The notes beneath the pieces were generated by a model. The model was not told the origin of the DNA, did not search any database, and worked only from the letters and a program-made list of their open reading frames with translations. From contig CAZXYF010000134.1 in the NCBI GenBank assembly GCA_964644705.1, positions 1 through 8,513 of the forward strand: a stretch of 8,513 nt of DNA, read 5' to 3'. A program made the translations under genes and the position numbers. Below are positions 1-6,449 of the stretch, one piece after another; within the stretch, counting starts at the first letter, position 1, and every line of letters starts with the position of its first letter. The DNA is from CAZXYF01 sp964644705. GTDB taxonomy: Bacteria; Planctomycetota; Brocadiia; SM23-32.

Positions 1-127
1 CTGGACCCCACGGAAGGCGGAAAGTTGGCTGGAGGGTACAGATTGCAGTTTCCATATTGTGGTTCAATTGAGAAGGTGCGCCCGCGGGGCAGTTTTGCAT
101 CGCCTCTTATCACGGGCTCAAACAAAT

Positions 128-149
128 GGCCGTTAGCCCACGAAGTGGG
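128..149 (+). repeat. 22-bp direct repeat, copy 1
   Basis: These 22 bases recur without a mismatch at 559-580. They contain a class I hairpin (GCCCAC-GAA-GTGGGC) preceded by GGCCGTTA. Conservation extends beyond the hairpin on its left side, so the repeat unit is longer than the stem itself. Confidence 0.85.
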
Positions 150-283
150 CCCCGCAGACGTAGCCCGGATGCGCATCCGCGCCGCCGTCTGGCGCGCAAG
201 CACCGGGGGTAAGAAGGGTTACGATAGTTTTTAGCCCCTCAACGGGGGCGTAGCAGACATAGTTGCGCCGCACGGCGAACGAC

Positions 284-325
284 CGAAGAGAGGCCGGGGG
301 ACAAAGGCCGTCTCCCAGGAGAAAG
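284..325 (+). repeat. Long direct repeat of about 42 bp, copy 1
   Basis: This segment begins CGAAGAGAGGCCGGGGG and continues with CAAAGGCCGT and a C-rich arm. It matches 606-646 over its whole length with only a one-base insertion and two substitutions. The G5 run and the following C-rich arm can pair across CAAAGGCCGT. A class I hairpin follows directly at 325-337. Confidence 0.85.
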
Positions 326-558
326 TCCCGAAGGGGCGCAGCAGAGGAATATATACGGAGCGCAACATACGAATACGACCCCCAAATTACTCTGCAGCGC
401 CCCGTTGGGGCTTTGGAAATGTGTTGGATGACCGATAACCCGGGGCTCACCCAAAACAACGGGTTCACCCCAGGCTACGTCTCCGACCGCCCCTTATCAG
501 GGGCTCAACCGAATAGGAGTCAGCCCAGAATCGGCGCGCAGCAAACGAACATACGTCA

Positions 559-580
559 GGCCGTTAGCCCACGAAGTGGG
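559..580 (+). repeat. 22-bp direct repeat, copy 2
   Basis: This is an exact copy of 128-149. The base after it is T instead of C, which turns the last stem pair into G-T, and the downstream GCAGA is kept at the same distance. It marks the point where the second copy of the module enters its class I part. Confidence 0.85.
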
Positions 581-605
581 TGTAGCAGAAGTAGCTTCGG
601 GGGAA

Positions 606-646
606 CGAAGAGAGGCCGGGGGCAAAGGCCGTCCCCCAGGATAAAG
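606..646 (+). repeat. Long direct repeat of about 41 bp, copy 2
   Basis: This is the second copy of 284-325. Here the G5 arm (618-622) and C5 arm (633-637) pair perfectly, whereas copy 1 needs a G-T pair. It also runs straight into a class I hairpin (646-660), so the order of elements is conserved between the two module copies. Confidence 0.85.
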
Positions 647-717
647 CCCCCAACGGGGGCGTCGCAGAGGAAAACACAAGGAACGCAAAACATAAATACA
701 ACTTCACGGCCCCAACT

Positions 718-792
718 CTTTAATGCCTGTGATTGCCGGTTAAATGTGGTTTCTCCGGCAGATCTGAACTGAACAATCCCCGGGCATTAAAG
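718..792. repeat. Nested inverted repeat at the edge of the hairpin array
   Basis: The arms CTTTAATGCC (718-727) and GGCATTAAAG (783-792) are perfectly complementary over 10 bp, and two further pairs (T-G and G-C) extend the stem inward. Inside it a second perfect 6-bp stem, TGCCGG (734-739) with CCGGCA (755-760), can form. It lies about 50 bases beyond the stop codon of the minus-strand channel gene, so it could be a 3' structure of that transcript. It could equally be the boundary of the repeat block. There is no U-run in the position expected for an intrinsic terminator. Confidence 0.6.
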
Positions 793-842
793 TGATTGGT
801 TGTAGTGATGTCAGCTCGACAGTGGCAAAAAAACGATACCGA

Positions 843-1790
843 TCAATCATCCCTGTAAAACGGCGCCGACGGACCGCCGGCAGTGAACAGGACGGCAAAA
901 CGTGTGATCAGAGCTCCGAGAAGAATGTAGCCAAGAATCACCTGGCTGCTCAACAGTATCTGCCCCAGTGCACTATTGGGCGCCGCATAGACGTCACCGA
1001 ACCCCAATGTGGTCATCGTGACAATACTGAAATAGAGCGAATACCCAAAAGAAAATGTCGGATTTTGTCCGGACGCCCAGACGGCCGTCAGGGAACTGGG
1101 GAAAAGTGTGTACATCAGGGCGAAAAGCACGACCAGCAGTGTGAACGTAATGACAATTCGCCACGTTGAACGTCCGTAATCGCACATGAGCCAGAACAGC
1201 CGGGTGATGGGCGCGAGGACGGGGTGGTCGGCATACCACGATTCCCAGCGTTGACGACGTGTGTTGTACTGCAAAAGTTGCTTGAGGCCGGGATCAACGC
1301 GGATGCTTTCGAGGGCGACGCCGGTAAAATCGGTCGAGCGGCTGATTTTATCCGTTAACAACATCGTCTCTTCGTCGACTTTGGAATAAGCACATTGGGT
1401 GTTCCTGAGGTCGCTTTCACGGAGATTGCTCCCGCGCAGGTCACTTTCCAGCATTTGTGCCCCGTGCATGTTGGCGTTCACGAGGATGGATCGTCGGAGG
1501 TCGGTTCCCACGAGAACGGCGTTGCGGAGATCAGCCTGCACCAGCACCGCGCCGGGGAGTTTGGCCCGGGAGAGATTGGCTCCGTTTAAATTGATTGAGC
1601 GCAGCAAGGCCCGTTTTCCTACCGAGCTCAGTTTCGCCCCTTGCAGCCATATTGCCGTGTCGGGATTATTCTCGCGCCACCGATTCCATTCGGTCGCATC
1701 TTCCTTTTCGATGCATTTGCGAATGAGGTCAAGCTGCTTTTCGTCGCATCTGTTGGGGCCCAGCCCTTTGCTTTTTGTTTGTACTGTCAT
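843..1790 (-). CDS. Pentapeptide-repeat two-transmembrane potassium channel
   Basis: This is a predicted inner-membrane K+ channel of 315 residues. The N-terminal cytosolic part carries about a dozen pentapeptide repeats of the A(N/D)LXX type (roughly residues 60-130, e.g. GANLS, QADLR, ESDLR), which should fold into a right-handed square beta-helix. The C-terminal part is an Ion_trans_2-type module: helix 1 about 212-230, pore loop with selectivity filter TTLGFGD (260-266), helix 2 about 278-302, and a short tail. GFGD in place of GYGD is a common K+-selective variant. No RCK domain is present, so the beta-helix replaces the usual ligand-sensing part; what it senses is unknown. The start is uncertain. 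I chose the ATG at 1790, which overlaps the stop of a short upstream frame as ATGA; an ATG at 1799 and a GTG at 1838 are also in frame and none has a strong ribosome site. It lies downstream of ktrB on the same strand. Confidence 0.88.
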   Translation of the reverse strand: MTVQTKSKGLGPNRCDEKQLDLIRKCIEKEDATEWNRWRENNPDTAIWLQGAKLSSVGKRALLRSINLNGANLSRAKLPGAVLVQADLRNAVLVGTDLRRSILVNANMHGAQMLESDLRGSNLRESDLRNTQCAYSKVDEETMLLTDKISRSTDFTGVALESIRVDPGLKQLLQYNTRRQRWESWYADHPVLAPITRLFWLMCDYGRSTWRIVITFTLLVVLFALMYTLFPSSLTAVWASGQNPTFSFGYSLYFSIVTMTTLGFGDVYAAPNSALGQILLSSQVILGYILLGALITRFAVLFTAGGPSAPFYRDD

Positions 1791-2259
1791 GCCAACCATT
1801 CCGCGCCCGAGAACGCTTTTTTGAGTGTCAGATACCACTTAAAACTATCGGTGCCGGCGGAAAGTTTGTCAATGGGTAGTTTCATGATCGTATTCTGAGC
1901 GAAGTCTCCAACCAGGGCGAAATAAGGGTAGCCGCTTGATGGTTGCGTTGTTGCCAGGGACAACACCAACGGACGACAAGGTCAGCGATAAAGGCGCGAT
2001 AAGGTTGGAGGGGGCACTCTTCGTCGCTTTTGTGTCGCTATATTTGTCGTCTATTGCCCGGTTCAGCGTTGATTACCGGGGCCTGATGAAGCAACCTGAA
2101 TAAATGTCTGGTATACATGCGCTTCATCGGGCCTCCTGATCGAGAAACTTATCCGGTCGTTGCTATAAATGTGTGGAAACGGCGAAACAATCGACACACA
2201 ACTGATCTTAAAACCGGAAAAGTATTCAGTCCGAGCCGCTTAGGGTTTCGATTGTGGAC
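1791..2259. other. Intergenic region between ktrB and the channel gene
   Basis: These roughly 470 bases hold no convincing conserved gene. They contain a 15-bp hairpin (2078-2135), and a 32-residue minus-strand frame (1787-1885) whose stop overlaps the chosen channel start. I looked for a promoter for the channel gene and found no clear -35/-10 pair, so the channel may be read either from an unrecognised promoter or by read-through from ktrB. Confidence 0.5.
2078..2135. repeat. 15-bp hairpin downstream of ktrB
   Basis: GGGGCCTGATGAAGC (2078-2092) pairs with 2121-2135 over 15 bp, with two G-T pairs when read on the plus strand, around a 28-base loop. It lies about 125 bases beyond the ktrB stop. 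No T-run follows on either strand, so it is not a standard intrinsic terminator. A 3' mRNA-stabilising structure, a weak attenuator or an operator-like site are all possible. Confidence 0.6.
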
Positions 2260-3639
2260 TCACCCCACCATGATGTTGGTGCGGGGGTAGGTGTAGGGGG
2301 CCTTATCGGTGACGCGGGCCATTCCCATGGCGACGGTGACGGGGCCCAGCCGGCCCACGAACATGAGTGCGGTGATGATGAGTTTCCCCCACGGGGTCAG
2401 CTCCCGGGTCAGTCCCAGGCTGAGTCCAACCGTCCCGAAAGCGCTCGTGGCCTCAAAAACGATATCGAGAAAACCAGATCCCTGCTCGGTGACCAGCAGC
2501 AGCAGCGTTCCGGCGATCAGCGCGCCGGTGGAGAGCAGGACGATGCAGGAGACGCGGTGGACGGTTTCGGTGCGCACCGAATGGTGGAACATTTCGGCAT
2601 CTTCCCGTCCTTTGAGCGTCGCGATGGTGCTGGAAATCATCACCCCCAGGGTGCTGGTCTTTATCCCGCCCGCCGTGCTCCCCGGTGATCCGCCGATGAA
2701 CATGAGGATGATCAGCAAAAACGCGGTGGCCCCGGTTATGGCGGTGGGGCTCAGAGGGATGGTGTTGAAACCGGCGGTTCGTGGAGTGACCGACTGGAAA
2801 AAGGCGGCCAGAATGCGTTCGGTTCCCGACAGGTTTCTCATCGATTCGCCGTGTCCGGCGATCAGCAGCAGCGCGAATCCCCCGAATATGAGTATTCCCG
2901 TGATGGTCAGGACCAGTTTCGAATGTGTGCTCAGGTGGGGACGTTTCCCCTTCCGGTCAAACAGCAACCATTTGGTTTCTCTTTTAATGTCCTGAATCAC
3001 CACAAATCCCAGTCCACCGACGATAATGAGTCCGGCGACGGCCAGAACGACGGTGGGGGATCCGACGTAATCTTCGATGCTGTTGCTGTAGAGGCTGAAT
3101 CCCGCGTTGCAGAAGGCGCTGATCGAATGAAAGACGCTCACATAGAGGGCCTCGCCCGTGCTTTCGAAATCGTCACTCCACCCGTAATACAGCACGATGG
3201 TTCCCAGAAATTCGGCGATGAACGTGAAGATGCAGATGAAGCGAGTCAGGGACCAGATATCCTCCTCCTCCACCTCCTGAACGTTCATCATCATATCGCG
3301 GAACCCCAGGGATAATCGTTCCCGGACGAGGATGACCAGGAACGCGCCGATGGTCATGATCCCCAGGCCGCCGACCTGGATCAGGCCCATGATGACGACC
3401 TCACCGAAAGTGGACCAGTAAACGGGGGTATCCTTGACGATCAGTCCCGTCACACACACTGCGCTGGTGGAGGTGAACAGCGCATCCACCGGATGGGTCC
3501 AGACCCCACTCGCGCTGCTCACGGGCAGGCAGAGCAGTATCGTTCCCACCAGGATTATGGCTGCAAAACTCAGCAGCGCAGTCCGGGCGGGATGCCCCAG
3601 CAGGGCCATTTTCAGGTCGAATTTGGAGTCAGCACTCAT
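2260..3639 (-). CDS. KtrB/TrkH-family potassium uptake translocation subunit
   Basis: This is the membrane subunit that carries K+ inward, usually coupled to Na+ or proton movement, and works with a peripheral RCK subunit. With the start chosen here it has 459 residues, about the KtrB norm. The four-fold repeated pore of the superfamily is complete: filter segments SAVCVTG (59-65), SAFCNAG (174-180), TPRTAGFN (285-292) and SAFGTVG (399-405), each with its filter glycine. The glycine-rich intramembrane gate GGSPGSTAGGIK (316-327) and the C-terminal GRLGPVT (429-435) are typical. The frame stays open up to 3801, but an excellent promoter lies inside that extension and the extra 54 residues look like untranslated DNA. 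Hence the ATG at 3639, despite lacking a clear ribosome site. It is divergent from ktrA. The KtrB rather than TrkH assignment rests on length and the VCVTG and AFGTVGLS motifs. Confidence 0.93.
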   Translation of the reverse strand: MSADSKFDLKMALLGHPARTALLSFAAIILVGTILLCLPVSSASGVWTHPVDALFTSTSAVCVTGLIVKDTPVYWSTFGEVVIMGLIQVGGLGIMTIGAFLVILVRERLSLGFRDMMMNVQEVEEEDIWSLTRFICIFTFIAEFLGTIVLYYGWSDDFESTGEALYVSVFHSISAFCNAGFSLYSNSIEDYVGSPTVVLAVAGLIIVGGLGFVVIQDIKRETKWLLFDRKGKRPHLSTHSKLVLTITGILIFGGFALLLIAGHGESMRNLSGTERILAAFFQSVTPRTAGFNTIPLSPTAITGATAFLLIILMFIGGSPGSTAGGIKTSTLGVMISSTIATLKGREDAEMFHHSVRTETVHRVSCIVLLSTGALIAGTLLLLVTEQGSGFLDIVFEATSAFGTVGLSLGLTRELTPWGKLIITALMFVGRLGPVTVAMGMARVTDKAPYTYPRTNIMVG

Positions 3640-3700
3640 AACAGTTCGGTGGCGGATGATGCCGAATAAGAGGTTGAGAGTTTGATGTAAAAGGTGTTTG

Positions 3701-3729
3701 ATGGTACCGTAGCCATATTCCGATGTCAA
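3701..3729 (-). promoter_or_regulatory. Sigma70-like promoter for ktrB
   Basis: On the minus strand a perfect -35 box TTGACA (3724-3729) is followed by a 17-base spacer and a -10 box TACCAT (3701-3706, four of six consensus bases). Transcription would start near 3694 and leave a leader of about 55 bases before the ATG at 3639. The site lies inside the open upstream extension of the ktrB frame, so it also helps decide the ktrB start. Confidence 0.6.
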
Positions 3730-3817
3730 AATTGCGCGGACCCGGAGTCTGAAGCTGTTGCGTTTGTTCCCGGTGAATGAGGAGAGCATCGATATCCGCA
3801 ACGATGAGAAATGAATT

Positions 3818-4531
3818 ATGAGACAGAGAAATCAGGGAAAAATAAGTAATATCGCCGTTGTGGGGCTTGGCCGATTTGGTAGCGACCTCGCCCGGCGTAT
3901 GGCCGAGATGGGTTGCGATGTTCTGGCTGTTGATAGCAATCCCGACCGGGTGGAAGAGGTTGATCCTCTGGTCTCCCGTGCGGTCTGCATGGATGCAACA
4001 AATGATCATGCGGTGAGTAAACTCAATCTGGAAGAACTGGACGTGGCCATTGTTGCCATCGGGCGCAACATCGAATCGAGCCTTCTGGTCACCGCGGAGC
4101 TGCTCAAACACGGTATTGAAGAGGTGATCGTTCGAGCCATCGACCATAATCAGGCGGAAATCCTCCAGGCCATGGGGGTGAGCCAGATTGTCAGCCTTGA
4201 GAAGGAAATGGCCACCACCGTGGCGGAAAATCTGCTTCAGCCCGGTTTGCAACGAATCACCTCCATCACGACAGGGCATTCCCTGGCCGAGGTCACAGCG
4301 CCCGAAGAGTTCGTCGGGAAAACGCTTCAGGAACTGGATATGCGCAATACCTACGGGGTGAACGTTGTTGCCATAAAATCCACGGAAACGATTACTGGTG
4401 ACAATGGCGCCGAACGCACTCGCATCAGCCTCAACGACCTGCCCACAGCCACTGATATTATCGGGGAAGGAGACGTGCTGGTCGTGGTGGGGTCAGACGA
4501 GAAAATACAGGTGCTGCAACAGGAGCTGTAA
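3818..4531 (+). CDS. KtrA/TrkA-family RCK regulatory subunit of K+ uptake
   Basis: This 237-residue cytosolic protein should form a ring under KtrB and gate it in response to bound nucleotide (ATP/ADP, or NAD(H) in some relatives). An RCK-N Rossmann domain covers about residues 9-140, with the dinucleotide loop GLGRFG (16-21), an acidic residue ending the second strand (D39 in VDSNPDR) and the DATN motif (59-62). An RCK-C domain follows from about 150 to the end. A single N plus C unit of this length matches KtrA and not the doubled TrkA of enterobacteria. The ATG at 3818 is the first possible start, since an in-frame stop lies two codons upstream; its ribosome site is weak. The gene is divergent from ktrB over a 178-base shared region in which I could not find a convincing plus-strand promoter. 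Confidence 0.93.
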   Translation: MRQRNQGKISNIAVVGLGRFGSDLARRMAEMGCDVLAVDSNPDRVEEVDPLVSRAVCMDATNDHAVSKLNLEELDVAIVAIGRNIESSLLVTAELLKHGIEEVIVRAIDHNQAEILQAMGVSQIVSLEKEMATTVAENLLQPGLQRITSITTGHSLAEVTAPEEFVGKTLQELDMRNTYGVNVVAIKSTETITGDNGAERTRISLNDLPTATDIIGEGDVLVVVGSDEKIQVLQQEL

Positions 4532-4644
4532 CCCTTACCCTTTTTTGTCGTTAAGATGGACTCTTACCCTGCTATCCCGCACATTTTCCCGTTCAGCGGA
4601 ATGGCCTTTCTTTTGCTTATGTGCCGGTCCTCAGTGGACTCGGC

Positions 4645-4650
4645 GAGGAG
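4645..4650 (+). promoter_or_regulatory. Ribosome binding site deciding the L,D-transpeptidase start
   Basis: GAGGAG lies six bases before the GTG at 4657. The frame is open further upstream to 4621, but only the GTG has this signal, and it places a basic residue pair and hydrophobic helix right at the N-terminus. Confidence 0.85.
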
Positions 4651-4656
4651 ACGATT

Positions 4657-5805
4657 GTGAAAAAGATTGTGATCCTGATAGCAATTGCCGCGGTAGTGGG
4701 ATTCTTCATCTCACGCACCAGGACGCCGAACGGAGAAAACCAGGATGGTACCCAGGGGAATCATGCCGGGGCTGGCAACAGAGTGGTGAAAGCGGACTCT
4801 GCCATTGAGGCGGCTGGCGGGGAAGTGGGGCGCGAAGGTTCACAGCCTGCCGGGAGTTCTTCCGGACCGTCCGTGACCGATACTGGGCAACAGAACGGGG
4901 GAAGTGGGGCCACCGGGGACACGAAAACGGGCGGCTCAACTCGCACAGGAAACGAAACAAAAAACAAAAAAACGGACGATGCGGCGTCGGCCAGTAAAGG
5001 CCGCATCAAAGAAACAGAAAAGAAAAGCGGCGGGGGAAACACTTCCTCCGGTGAGAAGAGTTTTGAGAAAGAACAGGGGGCCTCGGAAAAAGGCCAGTCG
5101 GCGCGCCTGAAGCGGGGGCTCGCACTGATGAAGAAAGGGAGGAGTCTGAAGGCCAGAAAAGTTCTCACCGCGGTGTATCGCAATGCGGGCGAGGCGGAAC
5201 GTGAACGTGCTCGCCGGGCGCTCCATAAGATAAACCGTGAACTGGTCTTCAACCCCCGGGTCGTCGATGGTGCGCGGGTGCACACGGTCCAGTCCGGTGA
5301 AACGCTCTCCACAATCGCGGATCAGTACGATGTTAACTGGCGGATGATTCAGCGGATCAATGGTATTGATCGCCCCGGTCTCATCCGGGTCGGACAGAAA
5401 CTGAAGGTGCTGGATGGTCCGCGGCGCATCGTGGTTGATAAAAGCGACTTCCGCCTGACTTTATTTATCGATGGCGTGTTCATCAGGGAATATGCGGTCG
5501 GGCTGGGTAAAAACAACAAAACCCCGGAAGGCGAGTTCGAAGTGGAGGAAATGCTGATCAAACCCGATTGGTACCCACCCTGGGGAGGCGTTGTGGAGTA
5601 CGGCGATGAAGATCACCTGATTGGTGTCCGGTGGATCGGATTGTCCGATCAGCCGGGCGCCAGTGGATACGGCATCCATGGGACGAGTGACCCCGATTCG
5701 ATCGGCAAGATGTGTTCCAATGGCTGTATCCGGATGCTTAATGAAAGCGTGAAAGAACTGTATGATTTTGTGAACAGCGGGACGAAAGTCATTATTAAGG
5801 AGTGA
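4657..5805 (+). CDS. Membrane-anchored LysM and YkuD L,D-transpeptidase
   Basis: This is a 382-residue envelope enzyme predicted to form 3-3 cross-links in peptidoglycan or attach proteins to it. After MKK comes a single hydrophobic helix (about 4-20), a signal anchor with no lipobox cysteine. A long, hydrophilic Gly/Ser/Lys/Thr-rich linker (about 21-148) should span periplasm or wall, then a short helical pair rich in Arg/Lys (149-196, perhaps one TPR-like unit), a LysM domain (208-252, VHTVQSGETLS...GLIRVGQKLKV) that binds glycan, and a YkuD catalytic domain (258-382). The active-site signature is complete: HGT at 341-343 and SNGCIR with the nucleophile Cys357 and Arg359; a second cysteine, Cys353, precedes it. 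The start codon GTG is set by GAGGAG. It is first in a likely four-gene run; the next gene starts six bases after its stop. Runs of six and seven A (4959-4972) in the linker are slippage-prone but the frame is intact. Confidence 0.92.
   Translation: MKKIVILIAIAAVVGFFISRTRTPNGENQDGTQGNHAGAGNRVVKADSAIEAAGGEVGREGSQPAGSSSGPSVTDTGQQNGGSGATGDTKTGGSTRTGNETKNKKTDDAASASKGRIKETEKKSGGGNTSSGEKSFEKEQGASEKGQSARLKRGLALMKKGRSLKARKVLTAVYRNAGEAERERARRALHKINRELVFNPRVVDGARVHTVQSGETLSTIADQYDVNWRMIQRINGIDRPGLIRVGQKLKVLDGPRRIVVDKSDFRLTLFIDGVFIREYAVGLGKNNKTPEGEFEVEEMLIKPDWYPPWGGVVEYGDEDHLIGVRWIGLSDQPGASGYGIHGTSDPDSIGKMCSNGCIRMLNESVKELYDFVNSGTKVIIKE
5797..5802 (+). promoter_or_regulatory. Ribosome binding site for the fchA-like gene
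   Basis: AAGGAG sits eight bases before the ATG at 5811, inside the last codons of the transpeptidase gene. It favours that ATG over the in-frame GTG at 5802, which would overlap the signal itself. Confidence 0.8.
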
Positions 5806-5810
5806 CGGTT

Positions 5811-6443
5811 ATGCAGTATGCAGACAGCAGTTTGAGAGGATATCTCGAGGAAGCGGCGTCGGATAACCCTACTCCTGGTGGTGGCAGCATCAGCGGAGTG
5901 GTCGGTGCACTGGCATCGTCCATGAGCGAGATGGCGGCAAACTTCACCACCGGGAAGGATAAATATGCCGACGTTGAAGAGGATGTCAGGGAGTGTTTGG
6001 AGGAGTTGAGTGCTGCACGGGAGGAACTGCTGTATCTGGTGGACGACGACGCCGAGGCTTACGGCAAGGTGGGGGAAGCGTACGGCATGGCCAGCGAAAC
6101 GGACGAGGAAAAAAAAGAACGGAACGAGGCCATTCAGGCGGCCCTGAAAGGTGCCATGCACGTGCCCCTGAACATTATGCGGGAGTGCGTTCGAGTGGCC
6201 GAGATGAGCGCCCGGCTGGTGGACATCGCCAACCGGAATCTTCTGACGGATGTGGGCGTGAGCGCCATCCTGGCGGAATCCGCCTGCGCCGCCGCGCGTC
6301 TGAACGTGGAGGTCAACTTGAAATTCATCAAAGATTCATCCCTCGTGGATCGAATCAGGCCCGAGTTGGACGACATGACGGAGAGGACCCGCCGGTGCCG
6401 CGATGAGGTCAGTGCCAAACTCGACGATCATCTCACCTCCTGA
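5811..6443 (+). CDS. FTCD cyclodeaminase-family protein, likely methenyl-THF cyclohydrolase
   Basis: This 210-residue cytosolic, mostly helical protein belongs to the formiminotransferase-cyclodeaminase family. Stand-alone members of this size (FchA) hydrolyse 5,10-methenyl-tetrahydrofolate to 10-formyl-THF in one-carbon metabolism; others deaminate formimino-THF in histidine breakdown. The family signature PTPGGGS (20-26) is followed by a small-residue helix ending in MAANFTTGKDKY, then the acidic DDDAEAYGKV (about 78-87), PLNIMR (119-124) and the C-terminal helices NRNLLTDVGVSA...NVEVNLKFI (about 142-173), all typical. No formiminotransferase domain and no histidine-degradation gene lies nearby, so the cyclohydrolase role is favoured, but sequence alone does not settle it. 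It follows the transpeptidase by five bases and precedes the zinc-ribbon gene by six. Confidence 0.85.
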   Translation: MQYADSSLRGYLEEAASDNPTPGGGSISGVVGALASSMSEMAANFTTGKDKYADVEEDVRECLEELSAAREELLYLVDDDAEAYGKVGEAYGMASETDEEKKERNEAIQAALKGAMHVPLNIMRECVRVAEMSARLVDIANRNLLTDVGVSAILAESACAAARLNVEVNLKFIKDSSLVDRIRPELDDMTERTRRCRDEVSAKLDDHLTS

Positions 6444-6449
6444 GACGCT

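Larger units (their letters stand above)
80..660. repeat. Array of short GC-rich hairpins, two classes, non-coding
   Basis: This stretch is filled with short perfect or near-perfect palindromes. Class I stems lie at 136-150, 234-249, 325-337, 567-581 and 646-660: they have 5-6 bp arms and loops of 3-4 bases such as GAA or AAC, and each is followed after exactly three bases by GCAGA (154, 253, 341, 585, 664). Class II stems lie at 80-90, 399-411 and 489-504, with a decayed copy near 102-117; they are followed by T/A-rich tails such as TTTGG or CTCAA. Arm sequences differ between copies while pairing is kept, including G-T pairs, which suggests selection or copying as RNA or single-stranded DNA structure. 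Open frames cross the region but simply translate the palindromes and resemble no known protein. I do not recognise a named family; similar dispersed G/C hairpins occur in many environmental bacterial genomes. The function is unknown. Confidence 0.75.

Noticed and set aside
128..580. Integron attC sites, suggested by GTTAGCC and paired arms
   Set aside because: GTTAGCC does not fit the GTTRRRY core and no matching RYYYAAC partner or cassette structure is present.
128..660. CRISPR array
   Set aside because: Repeats are palindromic elements of different sequence at irregular spacing; there are no uniform repeats with uniform spacers and no cas genes in the window.
263..772. A 169-codon plus-strand frame and several overlapping minus-strand frames in the repeat block
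   Set aside because: They translate palindromes and direct repeats, lack ribosome sites and any protein-like domain, and overlap one another in several frames.
780..842. Intrinsic terminator of the channel gene, suggested by a T7 run on the minus strand
   Set aside because: No GC-rich stem precedes the T-run; the nearby nested inverted repeat lies on its far side.
4532..4656. Terminator or promoter after ktrA (T6 run at about 4550)
   Set aside because: No hairpin precedes the T-run and no -35/-10 pair with reasonable spacing was found.
4904..5110. Basic 68-codon frame inside the transpeptidase gene
   Set aside because: It is a shadow of the linker-coding stretch; the transpeptidase frame is intact and far better supported.
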